Source: an uncultured Mollicutes bacterium
GTDB lineage: Bacteria; Bacillota_I; Bacilli_A; RFN20; CAG-826
DNA: 36,406 nucleotides
Reading direction: 5' to 3'
Assembly (NCBI GenBank): GCA_946539555.1
Contig: CAMNHN010000005.1
Span: 1 to 36,406 of the forward strand
Positions 16,295 to 25,647 of the stretch are shown one piece after another (the stretch's first letter is position 1; each line of letters starts with the position of its first letter). A program made the translations under genes and the position numbers. The notes under the pieces were generated by a model. The model saw nothing but the letters and a program-made list of their open reading frames with translations. It was not told where the DNA came from and made no database searches.

Positions 16295-17713
16295 ATGAAC
16301 TTATTTGATATTATACCTGAAAATTATTTTGGATTATTTGGCGGGAAGAACAAAGCAATCTATCTTGATAGTTTGATGGTTCTTTATAGTTTACTTGAAA
16401 GTGATGAAGCCTTTATCAAAAAAAGTGACTTCATTAAGACTTTAAGAGAAAGAGGTAAAGAACTCGAAAATTTTTCTTATGAGGATGAAGAATTAGATTC
16501 TACTGAAGACAATTCTCTTTTAGCTGAGACTGCAACAGGTAAAGCTTCTTATATTGTTAAACGATTAGAAGAAACTGGTTGGATTGATGTAATGATGGAT
16601 CCTGACACATTTGAAGAAAGCATCATCATGCCTCAATATTCAATTTTAATTTTGAAAGCTTTTAAAGATATTATTAGCGATGAAGAAAGTCCATACATGG
16701 CGCTTGTTCATTCAACTTATAGTGAACTTAAACTTGAAGATGAAGAACAAGATGAACTTATGTATGCAACTCTTTCAAGATGTTACGATAATACAAAACG
16801 TTTAAAAGTTGAACTTATTACAATTAATCATTCAATTAGAATTTTCCAAAATAGGTTATCAAAATTATTTGATACTAATCGTGTTTTACATGATTATTTT
16901 GATGTTTATAAAAACAAAATTGTTGATAGATATTATCATCCACTTAAAACTTTTGATAGCGTTGCTAAATTTAAAAGACCTATTATCAAAATTTTAGATA
17001 GATGGTTAAACGATAGAATTTTAAGAGAAAAAATTATTAGACAAGCTCAAGTTTCTAACCCAACAGAAACCCGTGAAGCAATGCAAGCTGATGTAATTGA
17101 AAAAATTAACTACATCACAGATACTTATGAAAAACTCAATTTAACAATTTCAAGTATCGATAAAGAAAATAACGCTTATACAAAAAGTAGTGCCAACAAG
17201 ATTTTATATCTTAATAACAACGACAAAACTATTAAGGGTCATTTAGAAAATATTCTCAAAGAATATGCAAAAAATATTAATGATCCTCGAAATTTAAGAA
17301 AAATTTTATCAAAAATGCAAGACAGCATTTATTTCTATGAACAAGGCTATATTAATGGAGATTCGTTGACTCTTCCAATATTAAGAAAAATTAGAGAAGA
17401 TGATCTTCCAATGGAACTTGTTTCATTCGATGATGCTGCAGACTTCTTAATGAGCGATTTCATCGAAGAAACTAGATTAATTTTCACAGATGAAAAAGTA
17501 TATGGATTTATGGAATTAGCGTTTGGTGATAAAAACGAAATCAATATTTCCGAAATCCCGATTGTCGATACTGATGCATTTATTTGTTTAATTCTTGCTG
17601 TTATTAAAAAAGATGATGAAAATTGCTTCTATTGGGTTGAAGAAGTTGATAAAACAAAGATTCGTTCTTACGGATACATCGTTCCAAATTTCAAATTTAT
17701 AAGAAAGGAGTAG
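16295..17713 (+). CDS. jetA: JetA-like (MukF/kleisin-type) subunit of an SMC-like condensin
   Basis: In Wadjet (JetABCD) complexes JetA is the kleisin that bridges the heads of the JetC ATPase and binds JetB. The 472 residues begin NLFDIIPENYFGLFGGKNK and continue as a winged-helix-like N-terminal region, with a loop of acidic residues at about 58-75. Long helices follow (about 150-330, e.g. TRKLKVEL-type heptads and IVDRYYHPLKTFDSVAKFKR), then a C-terminal helical/winged-helix part (FLMSDFIEETRLIF). The opening resembles the DUF5716/JetA group as I recall it; the subtype is not certain. The main evidence is its position before a MukE-like gene and a JetC ATPase with tight spacing. The start has no good ribosome site. 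The gene has no membrane or nuclease motif. Confidence 0.75.
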   Translation: MNLFDIIPENYFGLFGGKNKAIYLDSLMVLYSLLESDEAFIKKSDFIKTLRERGKELENFSYEDEELDSTEDNSLLAETATGKASYIVKRLEETGWIDVMMDPDTFEESIIMPQYSILILKAFKDIISDEESPYMALVHSTYSELKLEDEEQDELMYATLSRCYDNTKRLKVELITINHSIRIFQNRLSKLFDTNRVLHDYFDVYKNKIVDRYYHPLKTFDSVAKFKRPIIKILDRWLNDRILREKIIRQAQVSNPTETREAMQADVIEKINYITDTYEKLNLTISSIDKENNAYTKSSANKILYLNNNDKTIKGHLENILKEYAKNINDPRNLRKILSKMQDSIYFYEQGYINGDSLTLPILRKIREDDLPMELVSFDDAADFLMSDFIEETRLIFTDEKVYGFMELAFGDKNEINISEIPIVDTDAFICLILAVIKKDDENCFYWVEEVDKTKIRSYGYIVPNFKFIRKE

Positions 17714-17719
17714 AAAAAT

Positions 17720-18352
17720 ATGTTTACTGAAGATTATTTAAAAATGCCAAGCAGTGATCAAAATGAATTTTCTACTGTTGTTAACAAATTACTTTTAAAA
17801 GGATTTATTGTTCGTGATATTTTCGATACTAAAGAGAAAGTTATTCGAATTAATCCTGATTATAGATTTTTAGAACGTTATTTTGAAGTCGTTAATGACT
17901 ATTTAAAATATGCCGGATGGAACGTTGAAAAAGATGTTATTTTAGGTGTTGTTGCTTTAACAAATCTTTATGGTGAAAATAGAATCAGAATGGATAGAGA
18001 AACATCTCTTATCCTTTTTGCTTTAAGATTGATTTATGAAAATTATAAAAATGAATCAAATTCAACTAATCAAGCAATCTATTTAACTACTCCAGGTTTA
18101 TTAAAAACAATGATTGATGATGGAATTACTATGCCAGGAAGAAAATTAAACGGAAGATCAATTTCACGTTCATTAAGATTTTTAGCAAATCATAATATTA
18201 TTTCTAAAGTTAGTGGAAATTATGATGAAGGAAACGTTTCTTTCTACATTCTTCCAAGTATTGTTTACGCTCTTGATAATGAAAAGATTGTTGCTATGAG
18301 CAATGCTCTTGATGAACTCAATTCTCGTAATCAAGGAGAGGGGGCATTTTAA
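17720..18352 (+). CDS. jetB: JetB-like (MukE/DUF4194-type) subunit of the condensin
   Basis: The 210 residues fit the size of JetB/MukE proteins, paired winged-helix subunits that hold the kleisin and touch DNA. It has an N-terminal helical segment (LKMPSSDQNEFSTVVNKLLL), a YRFLERYFEVVNDYLKYAGW block, and RMDRETSLILFALRLIYENY, which is the ET-x-x-L-x-L-x-L-R-x-x-YE pattern of DUF4194. Near the C-terminus is a second winged helix with NGRSISRSLRFLANHNII and a wing strand (NVSFYILPSIVYAL). An AGGAG ribosome site lies 8 bases before the ATG. The stop shares one base with the jetC ATG (TAATG), so the two are translationally coupled. Confidence 0.8.
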   Translation: MFTEDYLKMPSSDQNEFSTVVNKLLLKGFIVRDIFDTKEKVIRINPDYRFLERYFEVVNDYLKYAGWNVEKDVILGVVALTNLYGENRIRMDRETSLILFALRLIYENYKNESNSTNQAIYLTTPGLLKTMIDDGITMPGRKLNGRSISRSLRFLANHNIISKVSGNYDEGNVSFYILPSIVYALDNEKIVAMSNALDELNSRNQGEGAF

Positions 18353-21300
18353 TGAAACAATTAAATAAAGTAAAAATTATAAATTGGCATTATTTTTGGA
18401 ACGAAACAATCGACATTCGTCCAATCGTATTTTTAACTGGTGTTAATGGTTCTGGTAAATCAACTTTAATCGATGCTATTCAACTTGTTTTACTTGGCGA
18501 TACAACTGGAAAATATTTTAATAAAGCTGCTATGGACAAATCATCACGTACTCTTGTTGGCTATTTAAGAGGAGAACTTGGTGATACAGTTGATGGTGGT
18601 TTTAAATATTTAAGAAATGGTAGATTTACAAGCTACGTTGCACTCGAATATTACGATACTTTACATGACTCATATTTTACTATGGGCATAGTTTTTGATG
18701 TTTTTAGCGAAGGAACAATTGATCACAAATTCTTCTTCCTTGATAGCAAGATTCCAGATAATGAATTTGTTGAAAACAATATTCCTTTAGACATTAAACA
18801 ACTTAATAAATTCTTTGAAGAAAATTATCCATTACAATACCAATTCTTCGATAGTAATCGTCAATATCAAGACTTTATGAAGAAGAAATTTGGTGGATTA
18901 AAAGATAAATATTTTAGTCTTTTAAAGAAAGCTACATCTTTCTCACCAATTACAGACATTGCTACATTTATTACTGAATATGTTTGTGATCCTCAAGCAA
19001 ACATTGAACTTGATGCTCTTCAAGATAATATTCTCCAATATAAGAGACTTGAAAATGAAGCTTTTAATATTGAAAAGAGAGTAAAAAGACTTGAAGAAGT
19101 CAATGATATTTATGCAAGTTATAAAAAACAAAAAGAAAGTTTAACTGTTGCTCAATATATTTTAGAAAGATGCCAATTAGAGCAAAGTTACGATAAATTA
19201 AGAAAATTAAATAAACAAATCGAAAATAATAAGAAAAGAATCGACGAAATCGATGGTGAACTTAAAGAATTTGATGCAAATCTTGAAGAACTTGAAACTC
19301 GTAAGAGCAGACTCATCATGGATAAAGCATCAAATGATACAGTTAGAATTACTGAAGATTTGAAACGTCAAAAGAAGGACGTTACAGATAAAATTAATTC
19401 TATTCAAAACAACATTTCAACTGTTAAAACCTCACTTTATGGATATGCAAACAATTTTGCAAATTGCGGAGAAGCATTAATTAAGAATTTAGAAAAAATT
19501 AATGTTGATATTTTAGGTGAAGATAGAGCAGAAGAAATTGAAGAAATTAAAGAAGCTTCAAAAGATATTAGACAAGTTACAGCGTCATTTAAACAAAATT
19601 ATTTATCAAATATTGTCGAACTTGATAAAGGAGCCCTTAAAGATTTTAGAGATGCCTTACTTATTTACAAAAATAAGATATCTTCACTTGCAGTTTCTTT
19701 AGCAAGAACTATTCAAAATTTAGAAAAGAATATTAAAGCAATTCGTGAGCAAGAAAACGACATGAAGAGTGGTACAAAAGCTTACGATGCTAGACTTGTT
19801 ATGGTTAAAGCAAGACTTGAACAAGAATTACAAGCTCAATTCGGTAAAAAGATTGAAGTTTCAATTTATGCCGATTTAGTTGATATTGATGATTTAAGTT
19901 GGTCAAATGCAATTGAAGGTTTCCTTTCAGGACAAAAATTTAATTTATTTGTTGCTCCAAAATATTATGCTGCAACATATAAAATTTTAAGAAAATTACT
20001 TGAAGAATATAAATTCTATGGCACAGCTCTTGTTGATGAAGAAAAAATCATCGAAAAAGGATTTGATGCTGATAGAGGTTCACTTGCTGAAGAAATCATC
20101 ACAGATCATGATGGTGCTAGAGCTTATACAAACTTCCTTATTGGTAGACTTTATAAAGCAAAAAATATCGAAGAAGCTCGTGAAAGCGGAAACGGAATTA
20201 CAAAAGAATGCGATCTTTATCGTAATTATTCGCTTCAAAAGATTAATCCAAGACTATATCATGAAAGCTTCATTGGTAGAGGAATTAATGAAAGATTCCT
20301 TGAAGAAAAGAGCAAGCAAATCACTGAATATAGTAGTAACTTAAATTATTTTAGACAAATTAAAGCAATAATTGATGAAGCAAATAAACTTGAAGTTTTT
20401 ACTTCTTCAGAAATTGATAACTATTTCATTCTTTTAAGTCACGTTGCTGATTTAGCAGGTTATGAAGCAAATCTTTTATATATAAATAAGGAATTAGAAG
20501 GTTCAGATACACCATTAAGCGAATCACTTGATAATAGAATTAAAGATATAGAGCAAGATATTAAAGATATTCATGATTCAAGAGATAGAATCGTTCTTGA
20601 AAAAGGTAATTTGAGTTCAGATATTGAAACAATTAAATCTGAAAAAATTGTTGATGAACAAAAAATCGCAAAGCAAAAAGAAGATTCAATTAATACAAAC
20701 TATGATCCTTTCCTTGTTGAAGAAATTGCTCTTCCAGCTTATGAAAGCAAACTTGCTGAAGGAAAATCAGTTTTTGAAATTTTCCAAGAAACAAATGTTG
20801 AATATGCACGTTTAACATATCTTGTTAACAATTTCAGAAACCAAGTTATTAAATTAAGAAGAGATTATTTACAAGATTATCATCTAAGTTATGATGCAGA
20901 AGCAGATGATAATAAAGCTTTTGATGATGAATTAACAGAATTTAGAGATGTTAAACTCCCTCAATATAGAGAAAAAATTCAAGATTCATACAATAAAGCA
21001 ACTAAACAATTTAAAGATGACTTTATCTTTAAACTTCGTGGAGCAATCGAAGATGTTGAAGATCAAATCGACAACTTAAATGTTGCTTTACGTCAATCTG
21101 CATTTGGCAAAGATTTATATAGATTTACAGTCAAACCATCAACAGTTTATAAGAGATATTATGACATGTTAAAAGATGATCTTATCCTTGAAACAGGTAA
21201 AGATGATTCTGAATTTGTTGAAAAATATAAAGATGTCATGGAAGAACTCTTCAGACAAATTGTTGATGTTGGTGAAGGTGAAAAGAATGCTTTATTACTT

Positions 21301-21717
21301 GAAAACGTTGCAAAATTCACAGATTATCGTTCATATTTAGAGTTCGACCTTATTGTTTACAATAAGGAAACTGGTGATGAACAACGTCTTTCTAAGATGA
21401 TTAAGAAGAAGTCAGGTGGTGAAACTCAAACACCATTCTACATCGCAGTTCTTGCATCATTTGCTCAACTTTATCATGTTAATGATGAAGGAGAAATGGG
21501 CAACACAACACGTCTTATCATATTCGATGAAGCTTTCTCAAAAATGGATAAGACCAGAATGACACAAGCAATTAAACTTCTAAATGATTTCAAATTACAA
21601 GTTATTTTATCTGCCCCTTACGACAAAATTCCAGATATTTCACCACTTGTTGATGAAACACTCATTGTTTTAAGAGATAAAAATAGAAGTACAGTTAGAC
21701 TATTTGAAAAAGAATAG
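18352..21717 (+). CDS. jetC: JetC-like SMC-family ATPase (MukB-like condensin motor)
   Basis: JetC is the loop-extruding ATPase of Wadjet, related to MukB and SMC. The 1121 residues show the full head-coil-head architecture. The Walker A GVNGSGKST is at residues 30-38, after INWHYFWNETI. A long coiled coil begins at about 225, with a probable hinge at about 480-640 and a return coil to about 950. The ABC signature is SGGETQTPFYIAVLASF (from 1021), the Walker B is RLIIFDEAF (Asp1059-Glu1060) and the D-loop SKMD follows. All ATPase residues are intact, so the motor should work. GAGGGGG lies upstream, and the ATG overlaps the jetB stop. JetD, the toprim nuclease that cuts plasmids in known Wadjet systems, is not next to it; glgC follows after 49 bases. 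Confidence 0.92.
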   Translation: MKQLNKVKIINWHYFWNETIDIRPIVFLTGVNGSGKSTLIDAIQLVLLGDTTGKYFNKAAMDKSSRTLVGYLRGELGDTVDGGFKYLRNGRFTSYVALEYYDTLHDSYFTMGIVFDVFSEGTIDHKFFFLDSKIPDNEFVENNIPLDIKQLNKFFEENYPLQYQFFDSNRQYQDFMKKKFGGLKDKYFSLLKKATSFSPITDIATFITEYVCDPQANIELDALQDNILQYKRLENEAFNIEKRVKRLEEVNDIYASYKKQKESLTVAQYILERCQLEQSYDKLRKLNKQIENNKKRIDEIDGELKEFDANLEELETRKSRLIMDKASNDTVRITEDLKRQKKDVTDKINSIQNNISTVKTSLYGYANNFANCGEALIKNLEKINVDILGEDRAEEIEEIKEASKDIRQVTASFKQNYLSNIVELDKGALKDFRDALLIYKNKISSLAVSLARTIQNLEKNIKAIREQENDMKSGTKAYDARLVMVKARLEQELQAQFGKKIEVSIYADLVDIDDLSWSNAIEGFLSGQKFNLFVAPKYYAATYKILRKLLEEYKFYGTALVDEEKIIEKGFDADRGSLAEEIITDHDGARAYTNFLIGRLYKAKNIEEARESGNGITKECDLYRNYSLQKINPRLYHESFIGRGINERFLEEKSKQITEYSSNLNYFRQIKAIIDEANKLEVFTSSEIDNYFILLSHVADLAGYEANLLYINKELEGSDTPLSESLDNRIKDIEQDIKDIHDSRDRIVLEKGNLSSDIETIKSEKIVDEQKIAKQKEDSINTNYDPFLVEEIALPAYESKLAEGKSVFEIFQETNVEYARLTYLVNNFRNQVIKLRRDYLQDYHLSYDAEADDNKAFDDELTEFRDVKLPQYREKIQDSYNKATKQFKDDFIFKLRGAIEDVEDQIDNLNVALRQSAFGKDLYRFTVKPSTVYKRYYDMLKDDLILETGKDDSEFVEKYKDVMEELFRQIVDVGEGEKNALLLENVAKFTDYRSYLEFDLIVYNKETGDEQRLSKMIKKKSGGETQTPFYIAVLASFAQLYHVNDEGEMGNTTRLIIFDEAFSKMDKTRMTQAIKLLNDFKLQVILSAPYDKIPDISPLVDETLIVLRDKNRSTVRLFEKE

Positions 21718-21766
21718 AATAAAAAATAATAATTTTCATACATATACATAATTTAGGAGGTTAAAT

Positions 21767-22900
21767 ATGGTAAGAAAAGTCGTTGCAATGATTCTTGCTG
21801 GTGGTAAAGGCACAAGATTACAAGCTTTAACTAAAAAAATTGCAAAACCAGCGGTCTATTTTGGAGGGAAATATCGTATTATAGATTTTTCTCTTTCAAA
21901 TGTTGCTAACAGTAACATCCAAAGCTGTGGAGTTTTAACTCAATATGAATCAGTTGCCCTTAATAAATACATCGGTAATGGTTCTGTCTGGGGATTCGAT
22001 GGAGTCAATGGTAAATGTTTAACACTCGCTCCTCGTCAAACTGAAGAGGGTTTATCTTGGTATGATGGAACTGCTGATGCTATCTATCAAAACCTTGACT
22101 TTTTAGATGAAGAAAACCCTGATTATGTTCTCATTTTAAGTGGTGATCATATTTATAAAACTACTTATGATGAAATGCTTGAACAACATATCAAAACCGG
22201 AGCAGCATGTACAATTTCAGTCATTGAAGTCGACTGGAAAGAAGCTTCAAGATTTGGAATTCTTGAATGTGATGAGAATTTAAGAATTCAAAAATTCGTT
22301 GAAAAACCAAAAGTACCAAAGAGCAATTTAGCTTCAATGGGTGTTTATATTTTCACTTATAAAGAATTAAGAAACGCCTTAATTAAAGATAGAAAAATTG
22401 AAGGTACAGAACACGACTTTGGTAAAAACATCATTCCTTATTTATTAAATTCTGGTAAAAAACTTTATGCATATAAATTTAAGGGATATTGGAGAGATGT
22501 TGGAACACTTGATTCTTTACATCAAGCAAATATGGAACTTTTACCATCAAAAAGATCTGAAGATACCATTAATTTCGATGTTGATCCAATAATTTATACA
22601 GAAGATACACATTCTTCACCAACATTTATGGGTAAAAAAGCATCAGTTTCTGATTGTTTAATCAACCAAGGCGCAATGATTTTTGGTAAAGTTTCTGAAT
22701 CTGTCATTTCAAATGAAGTACTTATTGAAGAAGGAGCTGTTGTTACAAATTCAGTTGTTATGCCAGGAGTTGTTATTGGTAAAAACGCTCATGTAAATAA
22801 CGCAATTATTGGACCAAAAACACAAATTAAAGACGGTGAAGTTATTAATGAAAAAGGCGATAAAGTCGTATTAATTGATTATGAAAGGAGCCTTCAATAA
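21767..22900 (+). CDS. glgC: Glucose-1-phosphate adenylyltransferase, catalytic
   Basis: GlgC makes ADP-glucose from glucose-1-phosphate and ATP, the committed step of glycogen synthesis. The 377 residues start with the nucleotide loop MILAGGKGTRLQALTKKIAK. They contain FGGKYRIIDFSLSN, GTADAIYQNLDFL, the ILSGDHIYK metal site, IQKFVEKPK, KLYAYKFKGYWRDVGT and a C-terminal left-handed beta-helix of hexapeptide repeats (about 290-370). A strong AGGAGG site is 7 bases before the ATG. Between jetC and glgC there are only 49 bases with no hairpin, so read-through from jetABC is possible. The stop overlaps glgD by one base. Confidence 0.97.
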   Translation: MVRKVVAMILAGGKGTRLQALTKKIAKPAVYFGGKYRIIDFSLSNVANSNIQSCGVLTQYESVALNKYIGNGSVWGFDGVNGKCLTLAPRQTEEGLSWYDGTADAIYQNLDFLDEENPDYVLILSGDHIYKTTYDEMLEQHIKTGAACTISVIEVDWKEASRFGILECDENLRIQKFVEKPKVPKSNLASMGVYIFTYKELRNALIKDRKIEGTEHDFGKNIIPYLLNSGKKLYAYKFKGYWRDVGTLDSLHQANMELLPSKRSEDTINFDVDPIIYTEDTHSSPTFMGKKASVSDCLINQGAMIFGKVSESVISNEVLIEEGAVVTNSVVMPGVVIGKNAHVNNAIIGPKTQIKDGEVINEKGDKVVLIDYERSLQ

Positions 22901-24006
22901 TGATTAAGACATATGCATTAGTTAATTGCTTTGAAGCACCAGGACTTGGTGAATTAACAGATGAAAGACCACTTGCTTCTACAACATTTTTAGCGCGATA
23001 TGCTTTCATCGATATTACTCTTTCAAACCTTACAAATAGTGGAATTGATAATATTGCAATCTTAGTAAAAAATAGATTAAATAGTATCGCTAAACACGTT
23101 AAAAACCAAAATACATATTTAACAAATCCAAGAACAGGTTCTTTAAGTTATTTCTTAAAAACTGGTAACAATCATGTTTTTAATACAGATATTCAATGTT
23201 TAAGAAGTAATGACCCATTCTTATTTGAAGAAAAATATCAATATGTCATGATTTGTGACCCATCTTATATTTTTAAAGCTGATTATTCTAGTTTTATTGA
23301 AGAACACGTTAAAAGCGGAAGAAGAATGTCAGCAGTTTATACACATATTAGTGATGGCTCAGATTTTAAGACAACAAAGAAATTTGTTATTAATTCTTTA
23401 GGCGATGTTCAAAGAACATATTTCTCAGATGAAAATAAACCATGTGATATTGGAACAGGTATCATAATTGTTGAAAGAGAACTTTTAAAAGAATTACTTG
23501 AAACAGTTTCAAATATTTCAAAATTAAATACAATCACAGATTTATTTGATTACGCAATTAAATATTCTTGCCAAGTTCACGCAATTAGATTTGATGGCTA
23601 CATGAGAAGATTTGAATCTTTTGAAGATTACTACAAATACAGCATGGAACTTTTAAACGATCAAAAATTATTAAAAGAACTCATTTATGATGAACCAACA
23701 ATTTATACAACAACACATAATTCTAGACCAGTTTTATATGGTAAATCAGCAAAAGTAACAAATTCAATCATTGCTAATGGCTCAACAATTAATGGTAAAG
23801 TTAAAAATTCTATTATTTCTAGAGACGTTGTAATTGAAGAAGGTGCAACTGTTGAAAATAGTATTATTTTTACGCATACAATCGTTAAAAAGGGAGTTCA
23901 CTTAAAGAACGTTGTCTCTGATAAACGTGTTGTTTTCCAAGCTAGAAAAGAGGTTCAAGGTACAGAAGAAGAACCATTATATTTCCCAAGAGGAGCTAAG
24001 ATTTAA
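22900..24006 (+). CDS. glgD: GlgD-type regulatory subunit of ADP-glucose pyrophosphorylase
   Basis: The 368-residue paralogue of GlgC lacks the nucleotide loop. The GGKGTRL of GlgC is replaced by EAPGLGELTDERPLASTTF, followed by the conserved YAFIDITLSNLTNSGIDNI. It keeps the VMICDPSYIFKADYSSFIEEH fold position where GlgC has SGDHIYK, so the metal-binding Asp-His is lost. It also keeps the C-terminal beta-helix hexapeptides (VTNSIIANGSTINGKVKNSI). In Bacillota such proteins form heteromers with GlgC and raise its activity. The overlap TAATG and shared operon support pairing with GlgC. GGAG precedes the start. Confidence 0.94.
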   Translation: MIKTYALVNCFEAPGLGELTDERPLASTTFLARYAFIDITLSNLTNSGIDNIAILVKNRLNSIAKHVKNQNTYLTNPRTGSLSYFLKTGNNHVFNTDIQCLRSNDPFLFEEKYQYVMICDPSYIFKADYSSFIEEHVKSGRRMSAVYTHISDGSDFKTTKKFVINSLGDVQRTYFSDENKPCDIGTGIIIVERELLKELLETVSNISKLNTITDLFDYAIKYSCQVHAIRFDGYMRRFESFEDYYKYSMELLNDQKLLKELIYDEPTIYTTTHNSRPVLYGKSAKVTNSIIANGSTINGKVKNSIISRDVVIEEGATVENSIIFTHTIVKKGVHLKNVVSDKRVVFQARKEVQGTEEEPLYFPRGAKI

Positions 24007-24009
24007 TTT

Positions 24010-25446
24010 ATGAATATTTTAATGGCTACTGCTGAAAGTTTACCTTTCTCTAAAACTGGTGGTTTAGCAGATGTTGCTTACGCTTTAAGTAAAGAATTAG
24101 TAAGACAAGATAATAGCGTTTCAATAATTGTTCCTTATTACAAAGATTTAGATACTACAAAATATAAAGCAAAAAAACTCTATTCATTAACAGTGAAAAT
24201 GAATTGGAGAACAATTCCATTCAATGTCATTCATACTTATTTTGATGGAATTCATTACTATTTTGTTGATCAAGAAAGATATTTTAAAAGAAATAATGGA
24301 TTATATGGATATTTTGATGATGGGGAAAGATATGCATTTTTCTCACTTGCAGTCATTGAATTTTTAAAGAAAATTTCAATCAAAATGGATATCGTCCATG
24401 TCCATGATTGGCAAGTTGGTATGATTCCTTGCTTACTTAAATCAAAATATGCTCAAGATCCAGTTTTAGGAAAAATCAAAACTGTTTTAACAATTCATAA
24501 CCCATTATTTAAAGGATATTTCAATCCTTCAAGTTTATGGGATTTATATGAATTAGATTATTCTCTTTATACAGAAGGAAAAGTTAGACTTGATAACCAA
24601 GTTTCAACTTTAAAAGCTGCAATTTATTTTGCTGATAAAATTACAACAGTTTCTCCAACTCATAAAAATGAACTTTTAACACCTGAAGGTTCAAAAGGCT
24701 TAAGCTATGATTTGCAACTTAGAGAAGGCGATTTTGTTGGTATTTTAAATGGCATGGATTATAAAGAATTTAATCCTTTAAGAGATCCTTACATTTATAA
24801 AAATTGGAAATCTAACGAATATAAAAAAGGAAAAGCAGCAAATAAAGAGGCTTTCTGCAAGGAATTTGATTTAAATCCTAATAAACCTCTATTCTCTGTC
24901 GTCTCTAGACTTACAGATCAAAAAGGTATTGATTTAATTTTAGCTATGGCAAATTTTGCTGTTAAAAGCGCAGGTCAATTTGCTGTTTTAGGAAGTGGAG
25001 ATGCTTACGCTGAAGAATTCTTCAGAAATTTAAAAAAGCAATATCCTGAAAATGTCTTTGTATATATTGGCTATAATAATGAACTTGCTCACAAGATTTA
25101 TGCAGCTAGTGATTTCTTTATCATGCCAAGTGCATTTGAACCATGTGGTCTTGGACAAATGATTGCTCAAAGATATGGAGCACTTCCAATTGTTAGAAGA
25201 ACTGGTGGATTATATGATTCAGTAATTCCTTTTGATTTAAATACAAATAATCAAGATGTTGCTGATGGATTTGGATTTACAACTTATTCAACAATTGATG
25301 CGATGACTTCAGTTGCTCAAGCTTTAATGGTTTATAATTCTAGCAAGACAATTATGAATAAACTTGTTAAAAATGCTTTAAAAGTTGATCATACCTGGAA
25401 AAAATCTTGCCAAGAGTATATTGAACTTTATAAAAGTTTGTTATAA
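24010..25446 (+). CDS. glgA: Glycogen synthase, ADP-glucose dependent (GT5)
   Basis: GlgA extends alpha-1,4-glucan chains using ADP-glucose. The 478 residues have the N-terminal SKTGGLADVAYALSKEL ADP-glucose site at about 13-29, IVHVHDWQVGMIP, the FAVLGSGDA and IGYNNELAHKIYAASDFF segments, and SAFEPCGLGQMIAQRYGALPIVRRTGGL with the catalytic-site Glu near the C-terminus. It follows glgD by 3 bases with GGAG-like AGGAGC upstream. The branching enzyme and phosphorylase genes are not in the window. The TAA stop is part of a TATAAT box that likely starts the leuS T-box transcript. Confidence 0.97.
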   Translation: MNILMATAESLPFSKTGGLADVAYALSKELVRQDNSVSIIVPYYKDLDTTKYKAKKLYSLTVKMNWRTIPFNVIHTYFDGIHYYFVDQERYFKRNNGLYGYFDDGERYAFFSLAVIEFLKKISIKMDIVHVHDWQVGMIPCLLKSKYAQDPVLGKIKTVLTIHNPLFKGYFNPSSLWDLYELDYSLYTEGKVRLDNQVSTLKAAIYFADKITTVSPTHKNELLTPEGSKGLSYDLQLREGDFVGILNGMDYKEFNPLRDPYIYKNWKSNEYKKGKAANKEAFCKEFDLNPNKPLFSVVSRLTDQKGIDLILAMANFAVKSAGQFAVLGSGDAYAEEFFRNLKKQYPENVFVYIGYNNELAHKIYAASDFFIMPSAFEPCGLGQMIAQRYGALPIVRRTGGLYDSVIPFDLNTNNQDVADGFGFTTYSTIDAMTSVAQALMVYNSSKTIMNKLVKNALKVDHTWKKSCQEYIELYKSLL

Positions 25447-25449
25447 TAT
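25421..25449 (+). promoter_or_regulatory. Promoter of the leuS leader, inside the glgA end
   Basis: TTGAAC at 25421-25426 is followed by overlapping -10 candidates: TATAAT at 25442-25447 (15-bp spacer) and TAATAT at 25444-25449 (17-bp spacer). The latter two include the glgA stop codon. Initiation near 25454 would coincide with the first base of T-box stem I. Confidence 0.55.
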
Positions 25450-25453
25450 TTCG

Positions 25454-25626
25454 CGATGACTAATTTAAAGGGAGTTATCTAGAGAGTTGATGGGTGGTGA
25501 AAATCAATTAAATTCCTTTAAAATCTCACATCGATTAATTTATTAAATTAAGTGCATCTATAAAAATAGGTGAACTAAGGTGGTACCGCGTAATTTACGT
25601 CCTTAGATTATTTAAGGACGTTTTTT
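25454..25626 (+). promoter_or_regulatory. Leucine T-box riboswitch controlling leuS
   Basis: The leader senses uncharged tRNA-Leu. Stem I starts with CGATG (25454-25458) pairing to CATCG (25529-25533), with an inner TTAAAGG/CCTTTAA helix. The specifier loop just inside the 3' side reads AAAATCTCA, giving CTC (25525-25527), a leucine codon. The T-box AAGGTGGTACCGCG is at 25577-25590. Its TGGT would pair with the ACCA end of tRNA with an A discriminator, as in tRNA-Leu. The antiterminator uses CTAAGG (25575-25580) with CCTTAG (25601-25606). The competing terminator is CGTCCTTA/TAAGGACG plus T6 (25598-25626). All parts agree with leuS downstream. Confidence 0.96.
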
Positions 25627-25647
25627 ATATAAAAAAGGAGAAACTTT

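Noticed and set aside
19517-20815. Several 60-110 codon frames inside jetC on the plus strand
   Set aside because: They are out-of-frame shadows of the coiled-coil coding sequence, rich in Lys, Leu and Ile and lacking ribosome sites.
22900-24006. glgD as a broken duplicate of glgC
   Set aside because: Loss of the GGxGTRL loop is the normal state of GlgD-type subunits; the frame is intact and coupled to glgC.
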